Source of the DNA: Bacteroidota bacterium
Lineage (GTDB): Bacteria > Bacteroidota > Bacteroidia > Chitinophagales > Chitinophagaceae
DNA: 64,000 nucleotides
Direction: 5' to 3'
Assembly: GCA_947460175.1 (NCBI GenBank)
Contig: CANHGW010000005.1
Coordinates: 1-64,000 of the forward strand
Positions 17,323 to 26,635 of the stretch are shown one piece after another. A program made the translations under genes and the position numbers. The notes under the pieces were generated by a model that did not search any database, was not told where the DNA came from, and was given only the letters and a program-made list of their open reading frames with translations. Within the stretch, counting starts at the first letter, position 1; each line of letters opens with the position of its first letter.

Positions 17323-19257
17323 TTGATTTCTCGTTCTACCATACAAAAAGTAAATGATACCGCCGATATTCTCGATGTGGTAGGTGCTTTTGTGAAGTTA
17401 AAAAAACGTGGCGCAAATTACCTTGGCAATTGTCCTTTTCACAACGAAAAAACACCTTCCTTTACTGTATCACCTAGTAAGGGTATTTACAAATGCTTTG
17501 GATGTGGCAAAGCAGGTAATGTGATTACATTTATACAGGAACACGAAAAACTCACCTATCCCGAATCTATTATTTGGCTTGCCAAACGCTATCATATAGA
17601 AGTTGAAGAAACTGCTGTTTCGCAAGAAGTAAAGGAATTACAACAAACCGAAGAAAGTCTTCGAATCATCAATACGTTTGCAACAGACTACTTTAAAAAC
17701 ACCTTACATCATACCGAAGAAGGACAACTAATTGGATTATCTTACTTTCAGGAAAGAGGATTTAGAAAAGAAACAATCGAAAAATTTCAACTTGGGTATT
17801 GTCTCAGTCATCAAGACAAACTACCACAAGAAGCTATACAAAAAGGATACAATAAAGATTTATTAGTAAAAGCTGGTTTGATATATGACAGAAACAACAA
17901 TCTACAATCGGTCTATTATGGTAGAGTGATATTTCCCATTCATAATCAAAGTGGAAAGGTTCTTGGATTTGGTGCACGTATTTTAAAATCAAATGAGAAA
18001 TCACCCAAGTACATAAACACCCCCGAAAACGAATTATATCATAAAAGCAAAACACTTTATGGAATCTATTATTCACGTGGAGCTATATCAAAGCAAGATG
18101 AATGTTATTTGGTAGAAGGCTACACTGATGTAATCTCATTACATCAGGCAGGTGTTGAAAATGTAGTGGCTAGTAGTGGCACTTCACTCACAGAAGAGCA
18201 ACTGAAACTTATAAAACGCCTTACGAGCAACTTGACCATATTGTATGACGGAGATGCTGCAGGTATCAAAGCAGCCCTTCGTGGTTTGGATATGGCTATT
18301 GAGCAAGGTTTGAATGTTCAAGTTGTATTACTTCCTGACAATCATGATCCTGATAGTTATGTAAAAGAAACTGGTGCTGCTGGGTTTATAAACTATGTAA
18401 GTCAAAACAAGAAAGATATCATTTTATTCAAACTAGAAGCCTCATTAAAAGAAGCGAACAATGATAGTTTGAAAAAAACAGCTCTTATCAATGACATTGC
18501 AGAAACATTGTCGAAAATAAATAAGCTTGAAGATTTTACTAAACAAGATGATTATATAAGACGATGCTCTCAATTACTTCAAATAGATGAAGCTGGATTA
18601 ATATCGCTCGTCAATAAAAAAATAAGAGAAAAAGCCTCTAAACGCGATGAGAGTAATCGTGAAGAATTAGAAAATTTAGAAAAGCAAGCATCTCCTGAAA
18701 ATACACATGAACAAAATGAAGTATCATCTTTACTTCAAAAAGATTATTTACAAGAAAAAGGATTGCTACGTATACTACTAGAATATGGTGATAGACCTTA
18801 TGATGAGAAATCAACAATTGCTGAATATATAAAGTATAAAATTGGTGACACTGATTTTACAAATGTGGAATGGAAAAATTTATACCACGCCTATCTTATA
18901 GAATGGAGTAATACTGCACAATACCCTACCCTACAATCCTTTACCTACAACGATAATGAAAAATTAAGAACCTCGGCTATTGAAGCACTTTATTTCCCAT
19001 ATGAGCTGAGCGAAAACTGGGAAAAAGAACATCATATTTCAACACCAACTCGTGAAATGACATTGCGCGAAGATGTAGATCACACCGTTACGTATTTTAT
19101 TTTGAGAAAAATAAAGGCCACTTATTACGAATTATTAGAAAGTCTTCGAGATCCTGAAAACGAGCAAGAAGAACAATTGACACAACTCGCAATGTTAGAC
19201 TTAAAGCAAAATGAATCAGAACTACTGAGCTATTTAAAAGTAGTAGCCATACGATAA
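17323..19257 (+). CDS. dnaG: DNA primase
   Basis: Synthesises RNA primers at the replication fork. Start is TTG 17323, because the protein from there matches the primase N-terminus (MISRSTIQKVNDTADILDVV) and no ATG lies upstream in frame. The CHC2 zinc finger (CPFHNEKTPSF...YKCFGCGKAGN) is at about 38-65, the catalytic core follows (YYGRVIFPIHNQSGKVLGFG), and TOPRIM spans about 259-340 with VEGYTDVISLHQAG and LYDGDAAGIKAA. The C-terminal helicase-binding part is divergent, as usual. 644 residues. Confidence 0.94.
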   Translation: MISRSTIQKVNDTADILDVVGAFVKLKKRGANYLGNCPFHNEKTPSFTVSPSKGIYKCFGCGKAGNVITFIQEHEKLTYPESIIWLAKRYHIEVEETAVSQEVKELQQTEESLRIINTFATDYFKNTLHHTEEGQLIGLSYFQERGFRKETIEKFQLGYCLSHQDKLPQEAIQKGYNKDLLVKAGLIYDRNNNLQSVYYGRVIFPIHNQSGKVLGFGARILKSNEKSPKYINTPENELYHKSKTLYGIYYSRGAISKQDECYLVEGYTDVISLHQAGVENVVASSGTSLTEEQLKLIKRLTSNLTILYDGDAAGIKAALRGLDMAIEQGLNVQVVLLPDNHDPDSYVKETGAAGFINYVSQNKKDIILFKLEASLKEANNDSLKKTALINDIAETLSKINKLEDFTKQDDYIRRCSQLLQIDEAGLISLVNKKIREKASKRDESNREELENLEKQASPENTHEQNEVSSLLQKDYLQEKGLLRILLEYGDRPYDEKSTIAEYIKYKIGDTDFTNVEWKNLYHAYLIEWSNTAQYPTLQSFTYNDNEKLRTSAIEALYFPYELSENWEKEHHISTPTREMTLREDVDHTVTYFILRKIKATYYELLESLRDPENEQEEQLTQLAMLDLKQNESELLSYLKVVAIR

Positions 19258-19261
19258 AAAG

Positions 19262-19897
19262 TTAATAACTCAACCCAATATGTAATTGAAGCATTTGGTT
19301 TTGCCATTCGGTATTGGACGACAAGGAATTAATGTTGGTCAAGCCTACAACATATCTTGCTCCTGCATTCACTCTTATCAATGGGGCCTTACCCCCAAAT
19401 TGAAACCACAAACCACCAACGGCAGAATAGTTTTGTTGAGCAATAATATTCAACCCACTTTTTACAATTTCACTTTTGTCTGCTACACTAATATTAGCGC
19501 TAAATTGCGGACCTAGTTGTATCCAAAGGAATTGAGTTAATTTAATATTTAGCAAAAAAGGTAGTGAAATAGTATTGAATTTAAATGAAGCTGCATTTAA
19601 GCTATCATTTGCTTGATTCAAATATTGTTGATATAATCCTTTAAAACTAGAATCAGTAGTGATATGATTTTGAGTCCATACGGCTTCTAATTGAACCCCT
19701 GCCGATCGTTTATTGAGGAATACAAAAAAACCACCGTGTGGATCTGTATGAAATTCTTGTTTCAAACCTAAACCTGTCATTTTGTTTAAATTCAAACCAC
19801 CTTTGATTCCAACTCCAAGGTCAATTCCAAATTTAGGTTTTGCAACCACAATACATGATATAAAAACAACAATAAATAATAATATTATTCGTTTCAT
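19262..19897 (-). CDS. outer membrane beta-barrel protein (PorT-like)
   Basis: 211-residue exported protein with a signal peptide (1-19, ends VVA) and the pattern of a small beta-barrel: repeated alternation such as GIDLGVGIKGGLNLNKM, WIQLGPQFSANISV and INAGARYVVGL-type strands, with a terminal aromatic (LHIGLSY). Similar to the PorT/outer-membrane-beta-barrel family common in Bacteroidota; the precise role is unknown. Convergent with dnaG, 4 bases apart. The -7 element TACATTTA (minus strand, 19902-19909) ends 4 bases before the ATG. Confidence 0.72.
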   Translation of the reverse strand: MKRIILLFIVVFISCIVVAKPKFGIDLGVGIKGGLNLNKMTGLGLKQEFHTDPHGGFFVFLNKRSAGVQLEAVWTQNHITTDSSFKGLYQQYLNQANDSLNAASFKFNTISLPFLLNIKLTQFLWIQLGPQFSANISVADKSEIVKSGLNIIAQQNYSAVGGLWFQFGGKAPLIRVNAGARYVVGLTNINSLSSNTEWQNQMLQLHIGLSY

Positions 19898-20022
19898 GAT
19901 GTAAATGTATGATTTTTCTTATTAAATAATTTAATATATAAAACAAAGTATAAAAACCTTTTATTACATTACGGATTATTAAGTGAAACTGATTACTTTT
20001 AATTGTTATTGAAAAATTGATT

Positions 20023-20922
20023 ATGCACGAAAAATTTGTTTTGAATATTCCATTCGTTATTGATTTAATACAAAAATGGAAACGGAAGATATTATTATTT
20101 TTAGCCGTATTGTTTATTGTAAGTACTCTATTATTAATACTTACTCCAAATTTATATTATTCATATACTTCAGCCATTTCAACTAATTCTCAATTAAACG
20201 ATAAGTCCTCAATCTATAATCCTAATTTAGATGAATTACACAATTCGCTTGGAAACTGGGCAGATCTTGATCGAATATATTCAACATGCGAATTAGATAC
20301 ATCTTATAAATTCCTAATTCGAACATTTAACCTTACAGATCATTATAAAATAAACTTGTCGGATTCTAATAAAGCTGTTCAGCAAGCACTGCATCTACTT
20401 AAAACAGAAACCATGAAAATGGAAAAAACTGAAACAGGCTTGCTAAGGATACATGTATGGGATAAAGACCCTGTTATTGCTGCAAACATGGCCAATACAT
20501 TTATTCAATTTATAGAGAACTTAAATAGAAATTTACAAGAACAATACAATCGTAATATCATTGATAAAATAAATATAAACATCAAGGAAAAATCCAATGA
20601 ATATAAAGATATCGAAACTGCGAATCCATCAGCAAAAACGCCAGCAGATGTTCAACTTTTGCAAATAAAAAAGAATGCAATTTTAGAGGAAATCAATCAA
20701 CAAGAAAAAATACTAAATCAATATAAATTGGTATTGAAAGCTCAACAGCCTTCATTGATTGTAATAGACAAAGCAACTCCAAACTACAAACATGATAGCC
20801 CTAAGCGTATTATGACGTTGGTTACTATCATGATTTGCGGACTAGTATTTTGTATATTTTTAATCACAGTTCTCGAGAGCTTAAAACTTTACGGTACTCA
20901 AAATGAAAGCAATCGTATATAG
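20023..20922 (+). CDS. Wzz-type polysaccharide chain-length/co-polymerase protein
   Basis: Inner-membrane co-polymerase that sets or supports polysaccharide chain length. N-terminal helix at about 23-43 after FVIDLIQKWKRKI, a large periplasmic region with a coiled coil (about 145-235), and a C-terminal helix at about 262-284 preceded by the Pro-rich turn ATPNYKHDSPKR. There is no cytoplasmic tyrosine-kinase domain. I use ATG 20023 over the TTG 6 bases upstream. The last 20 bases overlap the O-antigen ligase-like gene, so the two act together in exopolysaccharide or O-antigen synthesis. Confidence 0.78.
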   Translation: MHEKFVLNIPFVIDLIQKWKRKILLFLAVLFIVSTLLLILTPNLYYSYTSAISTNSQLNDKSSIYNPNLDELHNSLGNWADLDRIYSTCELDTSYKFLIRTFNLTDHYKINLSDSNKAVQQALHLLKTETMKMEKTETGLLRIHVWDKDPVIAANMANTFIQFIENLNRNLQEQYNRNIIDKININIKEKSNEYKDIETANPSAKTPADVQLLQIKKNAILEEINQQEKILNQYKLVLKAQQPSLIVIDKATPNYKHDSPKRIMTLVTIMICGLVFCIFLITVLESLKLYGTQNESNRI

Positions 20923-22333
20923 TAAAGAGTTTCTTTTTTATAGCATTGCAACATTGTTCATTTTTGTAACAGGTTTTAGCATACTCAATTCAACTACAAT
21001 TCCTGTATCCATATTCTTAGCACTTACAGGTTTTATAGGTTTGATTTTAAATCCGAGCAGATTGTTTTGGCTCATGGTATTTTCTATCCCATTTTCTGTA
21101 GAATATATTGTCCCCTCGAGCATCAGTACCGATTTCCCTGATGAATTATTTATGATTTCACTCACTGGTATTTCATTTGTGATAATTTCATTTAATCCAT
21201 TTCATTCTATAAAAACAGCCATCAAACATCCGTTTATATTATTGATTGTTTTTCAACTACTTTGGATAATCGTCACCTTATTTTTTTCAACCTATCCTAT
21301 TCTTTCTATTAAATATTTCATTGCTAAGATTTGGTACATCGTACCCTTTATATTTACACCACAGGTTGTTTTACAAGACAAATCAACTTTTAAAACATTA
21401 GCTGCAACTGTCATAATTCCAATATCACTCATTGCAATATATGCCTTGTATCAGCACGCTGGATTTGGATTTAGTTTTTTAAGTATCAATGGTTGTTTAC
21501 AACCATTTTTTCGAAATCATGTCAACTATGCTGCCATGCTTTCATTTGCATTTTCAGTCTGTTTTGTTGTTTACTTAAAATCTAAAACAATTCGTTACAG
21601 AAATCATATTGGCTTTTTATTAATCATACTCACATTTGCGTTGTTTTTTTCTTATACACGTGGATCATGGCTTTCAGTTATTATTTCCATTATTGGATTA
21701 TTACTTTTTTGGCGATCAAAATTAATGACTACTATTTTAGTAACATTTTTATTCATTGTGAGCCTTTTTGCAATTTTAATAGTCAATGATAATTATTTGA
21801 TTTTAAAACCATCCTTTGAAAAAACAATCGTACAAAATTCACTTTCAAAACATCTGAATTCAATGTATTCAAACAGAGAAATATCGGGAGCTGAACGAAT
21901 ACATAGATGGGTTGCAGGCGTAAAAATGATAGCCGAAAAACCAATTACAGGATTTGGACCTGCATGCTATTATAACAATTACAAACCATATACAGACAAA
22001 CGATTTAGAACCTATGTAAGCGAAAACCCTGAAAAATCATCTGTGCACAATTACTATTTACTAATATGGATAGAGCAAGGATTTATTGGATTTTTCTTTT
22101 TATTATTTTCAATTTACTACTTTTTCAAACGATGTACTTACTTATATCATACTATTGATGACCTATATTATAAACAAGTCCTATCAATCCTAGTGATGGT
22201 TATGATAAATATACTTGTTGTTAACTTTTTCAGCGATATGATTGAAACCGACAAAGTAGGTTCTTTCTTTTTCCTTTGTATAGGTGTATTGATTTGGATC
22301 GACTCGCAATTTCAGCTAAAAAAAATAGCTTAA
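20903..22333 (+). CDS. O-antigen ligase/polymerase family membrane protein
   Basis: Multi-spanning membrane protein (about 10-12 helices over 476 residues) with the Wzy_C/O-antigen ligase block: a long periplasmic loop containing RIHRWVAGVKMIAEKPITGF and the EKSSVHNYYLLIWIEQGFIG motif with the conserved His and following helix. It either joins a polysaccharide to a lipid or protein acceptor or polymerises repeat units. Overlaps the Wzz-like gene. A second member of the family is at 54563-55801. Ligase and polymerase roles cannot be separated by sequence reading. Confidence 0.78.
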   Translation: MKAIVYSKEFLFYSIATLFIFVTGFSILNSTTIPVSIFLALTGFIGLILNPSRLFWLMVFSIPFSVEYIVPSSISTDFPDELFMISLTGISFVIISFNPFHSIKTAIKHPFILLIVFQLLWIIVTLFFSTYPILSIKYFIAKIWYIVPFIFTPQVVLQDKSTFKTLAATVIIPISLIAIYALYQHAGFGFSFLSINGCLQPFFRNHVNYAAMLSFAFSVCFVVYLKSKTIRYRNHIGFLLIILTFALFFSYTRGSWLSVIISIIGLLLFWRSKLMTTILVTFLFIVSLFAILIVNDNYLILKPSFEKTIVQNSLSKHLNSMYSNREISGAERIHRWVAGVKMIAEKPITGFGPACYYNNYKPYTDKRFRTYVSENPEKSSVHNYYLLIWIEQGFIGFFFLLFSIYYFFKRCTYLYHTIDDLYYKQVLSILVMVMINILVVNFFSDMIETDKVGSFFFLCIGVLIWIDSQFQLKKIA

Positions 22334-22355
22334 ATCTGCATAAATCAAGCATTAC

Positions 22356-22386
22356 TTGTATCTATTCAATGTCTAACTTACATTTG
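22356..22386 (+). promoter_or_regulatory. dcd promoter
   Basis: TTG at 22356-22358, a 20-base spacer and TACATTTG at 22379-22386. This is one of the best full Bacteroidota promoter matches in the window, 22 bases before the dcd ATG. Confidence 0.65.
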
Positions 22387-22408
22387 CAGGCAATAATTAC
22401 AACCTAAT

Positions 22409-22945
22409 ATGATATTATCAGATAAACGTATACTAGAAGAGATCGAAAAAGGAACGATTAAAATTGAACCTTATAATCGTACTTGCTTAGGAAGCAATTC
22501 ATATGATGTCCATTTAGGAAAACATCTTGCAACCTATATAGATCCTGTATTAGACGCTAAAAAACACAATACGATAACTCATTTTGACATACCAGCAGAA
22601 GGTTTTGTCTTACAGCCTGGCGAACTTTACCTCGGAGTTACAGAAGAATACACCGAAACACATGATCATGTACCTTTTCTAGAAGGAAAATCAAGTACTG
22701 GCCGATTAGGAATAGACATACATGCCACAGCTGGTAAGGGCGATGTAGGATTTTGTGGAAATTGGACACTCGAAATATCAGTCAAGCTTCCTGTACGTGT
22801 ATATGCGGGTATGCCCGTGGGTCAGTTGATTTACTTTCCTGTAGATGGAGAAATCGAAGTAAAATACAACAATAAAGCAGGTGCAAAATATAGTGGCCAA
22901 CCCAATAAACCTGTAGAAAGTATGATGTGGAAAAATCAATTTTAA
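22409..22945 (+). CDS. dcd: dCTP deaminase
   Basis: Deaminates dCTP to dUTP, supplying dUMP for thymidylate synthesis. The dUTPase-fold signatures are present: LEGKSSTGRLGIDIHATA at about 91-108 and the active-site Glu in GNWTLEISV (about Glu129), with MPVGQLIYFPV as the closing strand. 178 residues, complete. The bifunctional dCTP deaminase/dUTPase form is possible but not supported by a visible feature. It has its own promoter. Confidence 0.92.
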   Translation: MILSDKRILEEIEKGTIKIEPYNRTCLGSNSYDVHLGKHLATYIDPVLDAKKHNTITHFDIPAEGFVLQPGELYLGVTEEYTETHDHVPFLEGKSSTGRLGIDIHATAGKGDVGFCGNWTLEISVKLPVRVYAGMPVGQLIYFPVDGEIEVKYNNKAGAKYSGQPNKPVESMMWKNQF

Positions 22946-23045
22946 TTTCCTCTCTGTATCTATTCTATTTATATTTTATTACATAAAAAGAGTTTAATTT
23001 CCCTAGTTGTCAACTTTAAAAATTAGGTAATAAACGATTCCTAAT

Positions 23046-23060
23046 GTAGCTTTGCGCTAC
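23046..23060 (+). promoter_or_regulatory. ccmE -7 element with a small hairpin
   Basis: TAGCTTTG at 23047-23054 matches TAnnTTTG. It is embedded in GTAGC-TTTGC-GCTAC, an inverted repeat with 5-base arms. ATG follows at 23079. Confidence 0.4.
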
Positions 23061-23078
23061 AATTTTTAGGAATTCATC

Positions 23079-23477
23079 ATGAAAAAATCAAATATTTTTG
23101 CATTGGTTTTAATTGCAGTTGCGTTAGGAGCCATTTTAAGCATGGTTGGTGATTTTAGTAGTTACGAAACATTCAAATCAGCTGAAGAAAAACCTGGAAA
23201 AGAGTTTCAGATTATCGGAAAATTGGATACAGTCAATCATACTATGAAATATGATCCTATTCAAGATGCGAATCGATTTGAATTTTATGCTACCGACGAA
23301 GCAGGCATTACACAAAAAGTAATCTTTAGTGGTACCAAACCTCAGGATTTTGAACGAAGTGAAAAACTAACCATGACTGGTAAAATGGAAAATGGTGAAT
23401 TTCGCTGCAGCAAAATATTGATGAAATGCCCTTCCAAATACAATACAGACCAAGTTGCCATAGGCAAACAAAGCTAA
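23079..23477 (+). CDS. ccmE: cytochrome c maturation heme chaperone CcmE, CxxxY type
   Basis: Binds heme covalently in the periplasm and passes it to the CcmF heme lyase. N-terminal membrane anchor at about 6-24, then an OB-fold beta barrel (FQIIGKLDTV, RFEFYATDEA, LTMTGKMENG). The heme-attachment position, His in the E. coli HxxxY motif, is Cys117 in CPSKY (Cys117, Tyr121). The Cys variant is known from archaea and some bacteria. 132 residues. Followed after 35 bases by ccmF, its functional partner. Confidence 0.88.
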   Translation: MKKSNIFALVLIAVALGAILSMVGDFSSYETFKSAEEKPGKEFQIIGKLDTVNHTMKYDPIQDANRFEFYATDEAGITQKVIFSGTKPQDFERSEKLTMTGKMENGEFRCSKILMKCPSKYNTDQVAIGKQS

Positions 23478-23512
23478 TAATTTCATTTTTACACTTAAAT
23501 TAAAACATCAAG

Positions 23513-25936
23513 TTGGATCAAACTTTTTTAAATGAACACTTAATACCGGGAAAAATAGGTCAACTTTTTGTAATCGTTTCATTTGTCGCATCATTATTAG
23601 CTTCAGCATCTTATTTCTTTGCAACCAATTCAGCTTTAACTGCTTCACAAGAAAATTGGAAAAAACTTGGACGCACATCTTTTTATATTCATGCCATAAG
23701 TGTTTTTGGTATTTTTTCTACATTATTCTATCTCATATTCAATCATTACTTTGAGTATCATTATGTATGGCAACATTCAAGCAATGCACTTCCATTCAAG
23801 TATCTATTGTCTTGCTTTTGGGAAGGACAGGAAGGTAGTTTTCTATTATGGACGATTTGGCATTGCGTGTTAAGCTTCTTTGTAATTCGCAACAATAATA
23901 AATGGGAATCTCCTGTAATGGCTGTAGTGGCATTAGCACAAGTTTTTCTGGCTACTATGCTATTAGGTATACATTTAGGAGATCTTAAAATTGGATCAAC
24001 TCCATTTATGTTGTTACGCGACCAAATGGCTGGAGCACCTATCTTTGCTCAACCCAATTATCTTAGTTTCATTCAAGATGGCAATGGATTAAATCCTTTA
24101 TTACAAAATTATTGGATGGTCATTCACCCACCTATACTTTTCCTTGGATTTTCTGCTACTTTATTCCCATTTGCATATACAGCAGCTGCACTTTGGAAAA
24201 AGGATTTTGAAGAATTAACTAAGCCATTGCTTCGATGGAGTTTATTTACAGGCATGATACTCGGTACAGGTATTATGATGGGAGGAGCTTGGGCATACGA
24301 AAGTCTAAACTTTGGCGGTTATTGGGCTTGGGATCCTGTAGAGAATGCATCGCTAGTACCTTGGATAATTATGATTGCAGGGTTGCACACAACCATGATT
24401 TACAAGTCTACTGGATATTCACTTAAAACCACATTCCTCTTTTTTATATTATCGTTCATTCTTGTACTTTATTCAACCTTCCTTACTCGTACGGGAATTT
24501 TGGGAGAAACCTCTGTACATGCTTTTACTGGCGAAGGCGAATCCTTGTTTTATCATTTATTGATATATATGGGTCTCTTTTTAGGATTGGGATTATTTCT
24601 TTTCTTTAAAAATTTCAAAGCCATACCTGATATTAAAAAAGAAGAAGAAGCTTTAACCTCACGTGAGTTTTGGATGTTTATTGGTTCATTGATTTTAATG
24701 ATTTCGGTTGTACAAATTACGTATACTACCTCGATGCCCGTATGGAATAAAATGTTTGGATTACAACTTGCAATTACTGATCCAATAACTCATTACAACA
24801 AAATTCAAATCTGGATTACTACCCTAGTTCTTTTAGGCACTGCAACTATTTATTACTTTAAATTCAAGAAAAGTAATATGGCTGATGTATTAAAAACACT
24901 GGCTATTCCTATAGTGATTGCAATTGTATGTACTGGGTTTATTTGCTATTCACAACAACTGAATACTGCCCCTATTATTATTTTTATGTTTGCAGCTGTA
25001 TTATCTGTTTCTGCCAATTTGTATTATTTAGTGAGTGTTATAAAAAATAATATAATCAAATGGGGAGGTACCACTGCTCATATTGGTTTTGGACTCATGA
25101 TGGTAGGTATTATCTTATCTTCATTTAACAAAGAAGTTATATCCATTAATCGATTGGGTGTAGATTTTGATATGGGTAAAAAATCCGATGCTGAAAACAA
25201 GAAAGAAAGCAGAGAAAATCTTTTACTTTTTAGGAATATTCCCATTACTATGGCAGGTTATACAATCACCTATTTAGGTGATACTGTAGCCGAACCCAAT
25301 CATTATTACAAAGTACGTTATCAAAAATTTGCTTCAGATACTGGTAAAGTGCAAGAAGAATTTATTCTAAAACCCAATGCACAGATTAATCCTAAAATGG
25401 GATTAATATCAAGTCCTGATACTCGACATTATGCAACACATGATATATTTACATATGTTACCTCAACAGTTGATAAATCAAAAGTAAAAGATACGTCTAG
25501 TTATAAATCCAAAAAGGTAAAACAGGGAGATACTATATTCTTTGCATCTGGATTTATGATTTTTGACGGATTTGATACAAAAGCATTTAATGTTAACTAC
25601 AAACCTGAAATAAGTGACATCGCCGTTGCCGCCAAGTTAAATGTCTACAATTTAGAAGGCAAACAACAAGTTTCCTTACCTACCTATCTCATTCGAAAAC
25701 AAGGTGAAATATTATTAGAAGACACCGTTAAAGATTTCAACATCTATACGCGATTGACTAAAATATTACCAAATGAAAATGCAGCTATAATTGAATACAA
25801 GCAACCTAGTGCAATGGATGATTATATTATAATGAAAGCTATCCTTTTCCCTTATATCAACGTCTTATGGATAGGAACTATTATTATGATTTTAGGATTT
25901 TTCCTTAGTTTATTAAAGAGAATTAAGGCAAAATGA
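23513..25936 (+). CDS. ccmF: cytochrome c heme lyase CcmF/CcsA family
   Basis: Multi-helix membrane protein (807 residues) that attaches heme to apocytochrome c. The WWD heme-handling motif is GGYWAWDPVENASLVPW at about 267-283, with conserved His residues in flanking loops (IHPP at about 204, GLHTTM at about 290). Start is TTG 23513: no ATG exists upstream or close downstream and the N-terminus from here carries the first membrane helix. A long periplasmic insert precedes the last helix. It lies after ccmE. CcmA, B, C, G and H are not in the window. Confidence 0.87.
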   Translation: MDQTFLNEHLIPGKIGQLFVIVSFVASLLASASYFFATNSALTASQENWKKLGRTSFYIHAISVFGIFSTLFYLIFNHYFEYHYVWQHSSNALPFKYLLSCFWEGQEGSFLLWTIWHCVLSFFVIRNNNKWESPVMAVVALAQVFLATMLLGIHLGDLKIGSTPFMLLRDQMAGAPIFAQPNYLSFIQDGNGLNPLLQNYWMVIHPPILFLGFSATLFPFAYTAAALWKKDFEELTKPLLRWSLFTGMILGTGIMMGGAWAYESLNFGGYWAWDPVENASLVPWIIMIAGLHTTMIYKSTGYSLKTTFLFFILSFILVLYSTFLTRTGILGETSVHAFTGEGESLFYHLLIYMGLFLGLGLFLFFKNFKAIPDIKKEEEALTSREFWMFIGSLILMISVVQITYTTSMPVWNKMFGLQLAITDPITHYNKIQIWITTLVLLGTATIYYFKFKKSNMADVLKTLAIPIVIAIVCTGFICYSQQLNTAPIIIFMFAAVLSVSANLYYLVSVIKNNIIKWGGTTAHIGFGLMMVGIILSSFNKEVISINRLGVDFDMGKKSDAENKKESRENLLLFRNIPITMAGYTITYLGDTVAEPNHYYKVRYQKFASDTGKVQEEFILKPNAQINPKMGLISSPDTRHYATHDIFTYVTSTVDKSKVKDTSSYKSKKVKQGDTIFFASGFMIFDGFDTKAFNVNYKPEISDIAVAAKLNVYNLEGKQQVSLPTYLIRKQGEILLEDTVKDFNIYTRLTKILPNENAAIIEYKQPSAMDDYIIMKAILFPYINVLWIGTIIMILGFFLSLLKRIKAK

Positions 25937-25965
25937 TTTGAAAATGAAAAAATTTTATATATTTA
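25937..25965 (+). promoter_or_regulatory. promoter of EGF-like lipoprotein gene
   Basis: TTTG at 25937-25940, a 17-base spacer and TATATTTA at 25958-25965 (one base off the consensus), 25 bases before the ATG. Confidence 0.5.
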
Positions 25966-25990
25966 CCCTATAGAAAGAATATCGAATAGC

Positions 25991-26539
25991 ATGAAAAGAA
26001 TAATTATTACCGCATTGTCTACATTGACGCTGTTTTTTGCTTTTGTATTTAATGCATGTACGCCCGACAAATGCAAGCATGTAAGTTGTGCATATGGTGG
26101 AACTTGTAAAGATGGTACTTGCCTTTGCCAAACAGGATACGAGGGAGAACATTGCGAAACAGTCACTCGTGACAAATTTAAAGGTATTTACAATGTAAAC
26201 GAAGATGGTACCTTGTCGAGCGCTGCCCAATACTCTGTAAGTATCGAGAATGGACCAAAAATCAATGAAGTATTAATCAAAAATGTTCAAAACCTTTTAC
26301 AAGAAAGTGTTGCAACTGGTATCGTATACAAAGATACGTTGACAATACCACTTCAAAACTTTGCGAATAACACAAAAACTATTGAAGGTTGGGCTTATTT
26401 GACTGATACTAATCCGTTGAATCAACATTATTATCAACATGCTATCGCAACTGTTTATTACAAAATAACTACCATTGCAACTGGACAAATTGATGAATTT
26501 GGAGGGAATGGTTCAGGTCCATCTATTTGGAGCAAATAA
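25991..26539 (+). CDS. lipoprotein with one EGF-like domain
   Basis: 182-residue protein with a lipobox (FNAC, Cys23). It is followed at once by a cysteine-rich EGF-like module: C-x3-C-x4-C-x5-C-x4-C-x-C-x8-C spacing between about 27 and 56, with GGTC and GYEGEHCE typical of EGF repeats. The remaining 120 residues are beta-rich with no motif I know. Cell-surface or periplasmic lipoprotein of unknown role; such EGF-tagged lipoproteins recur in Bacteroidota. A strong terminator follows. Confidence 0.72.
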   Translation: MKRIIITALSTLTLFFAFVFNACTPDKCKHVSCAYGGTCKDGTCLCQTGYEGEHCETVTRDKFKGIYNVNEDGTLSSAAQYSVSIENGPKINEVLIKNVQNLLQESVATGIVYKDTLTIPLQNFANNTKTIEGWAYLTDTNPLNQHYYQHAIATVYYKITTIATGQIDEFGGNGSGPSIWSK

Positions 26540-26561
26540 TTTAAACATACAAATTACTATA

Positions 26562-26590
26562 AAAAAAGACTGCTATATGCAGTCTTTTTT
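26562..26590 (+). terminator. rho-independent terminator after EGF-like lipoprotein
   Basis: GACTGC/GCAGTC stem extended by A/T pairs, TATAT loop and a run of six T. A-tract on the left also makes it usable from the opposite strand, where a gene ends at 26636. Confidence 0.85.
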
Positions 26591-26635
26591 ATTTCATCAA
26601 TTATATTAAAAGAGATTAATATCTTATTTATATAA

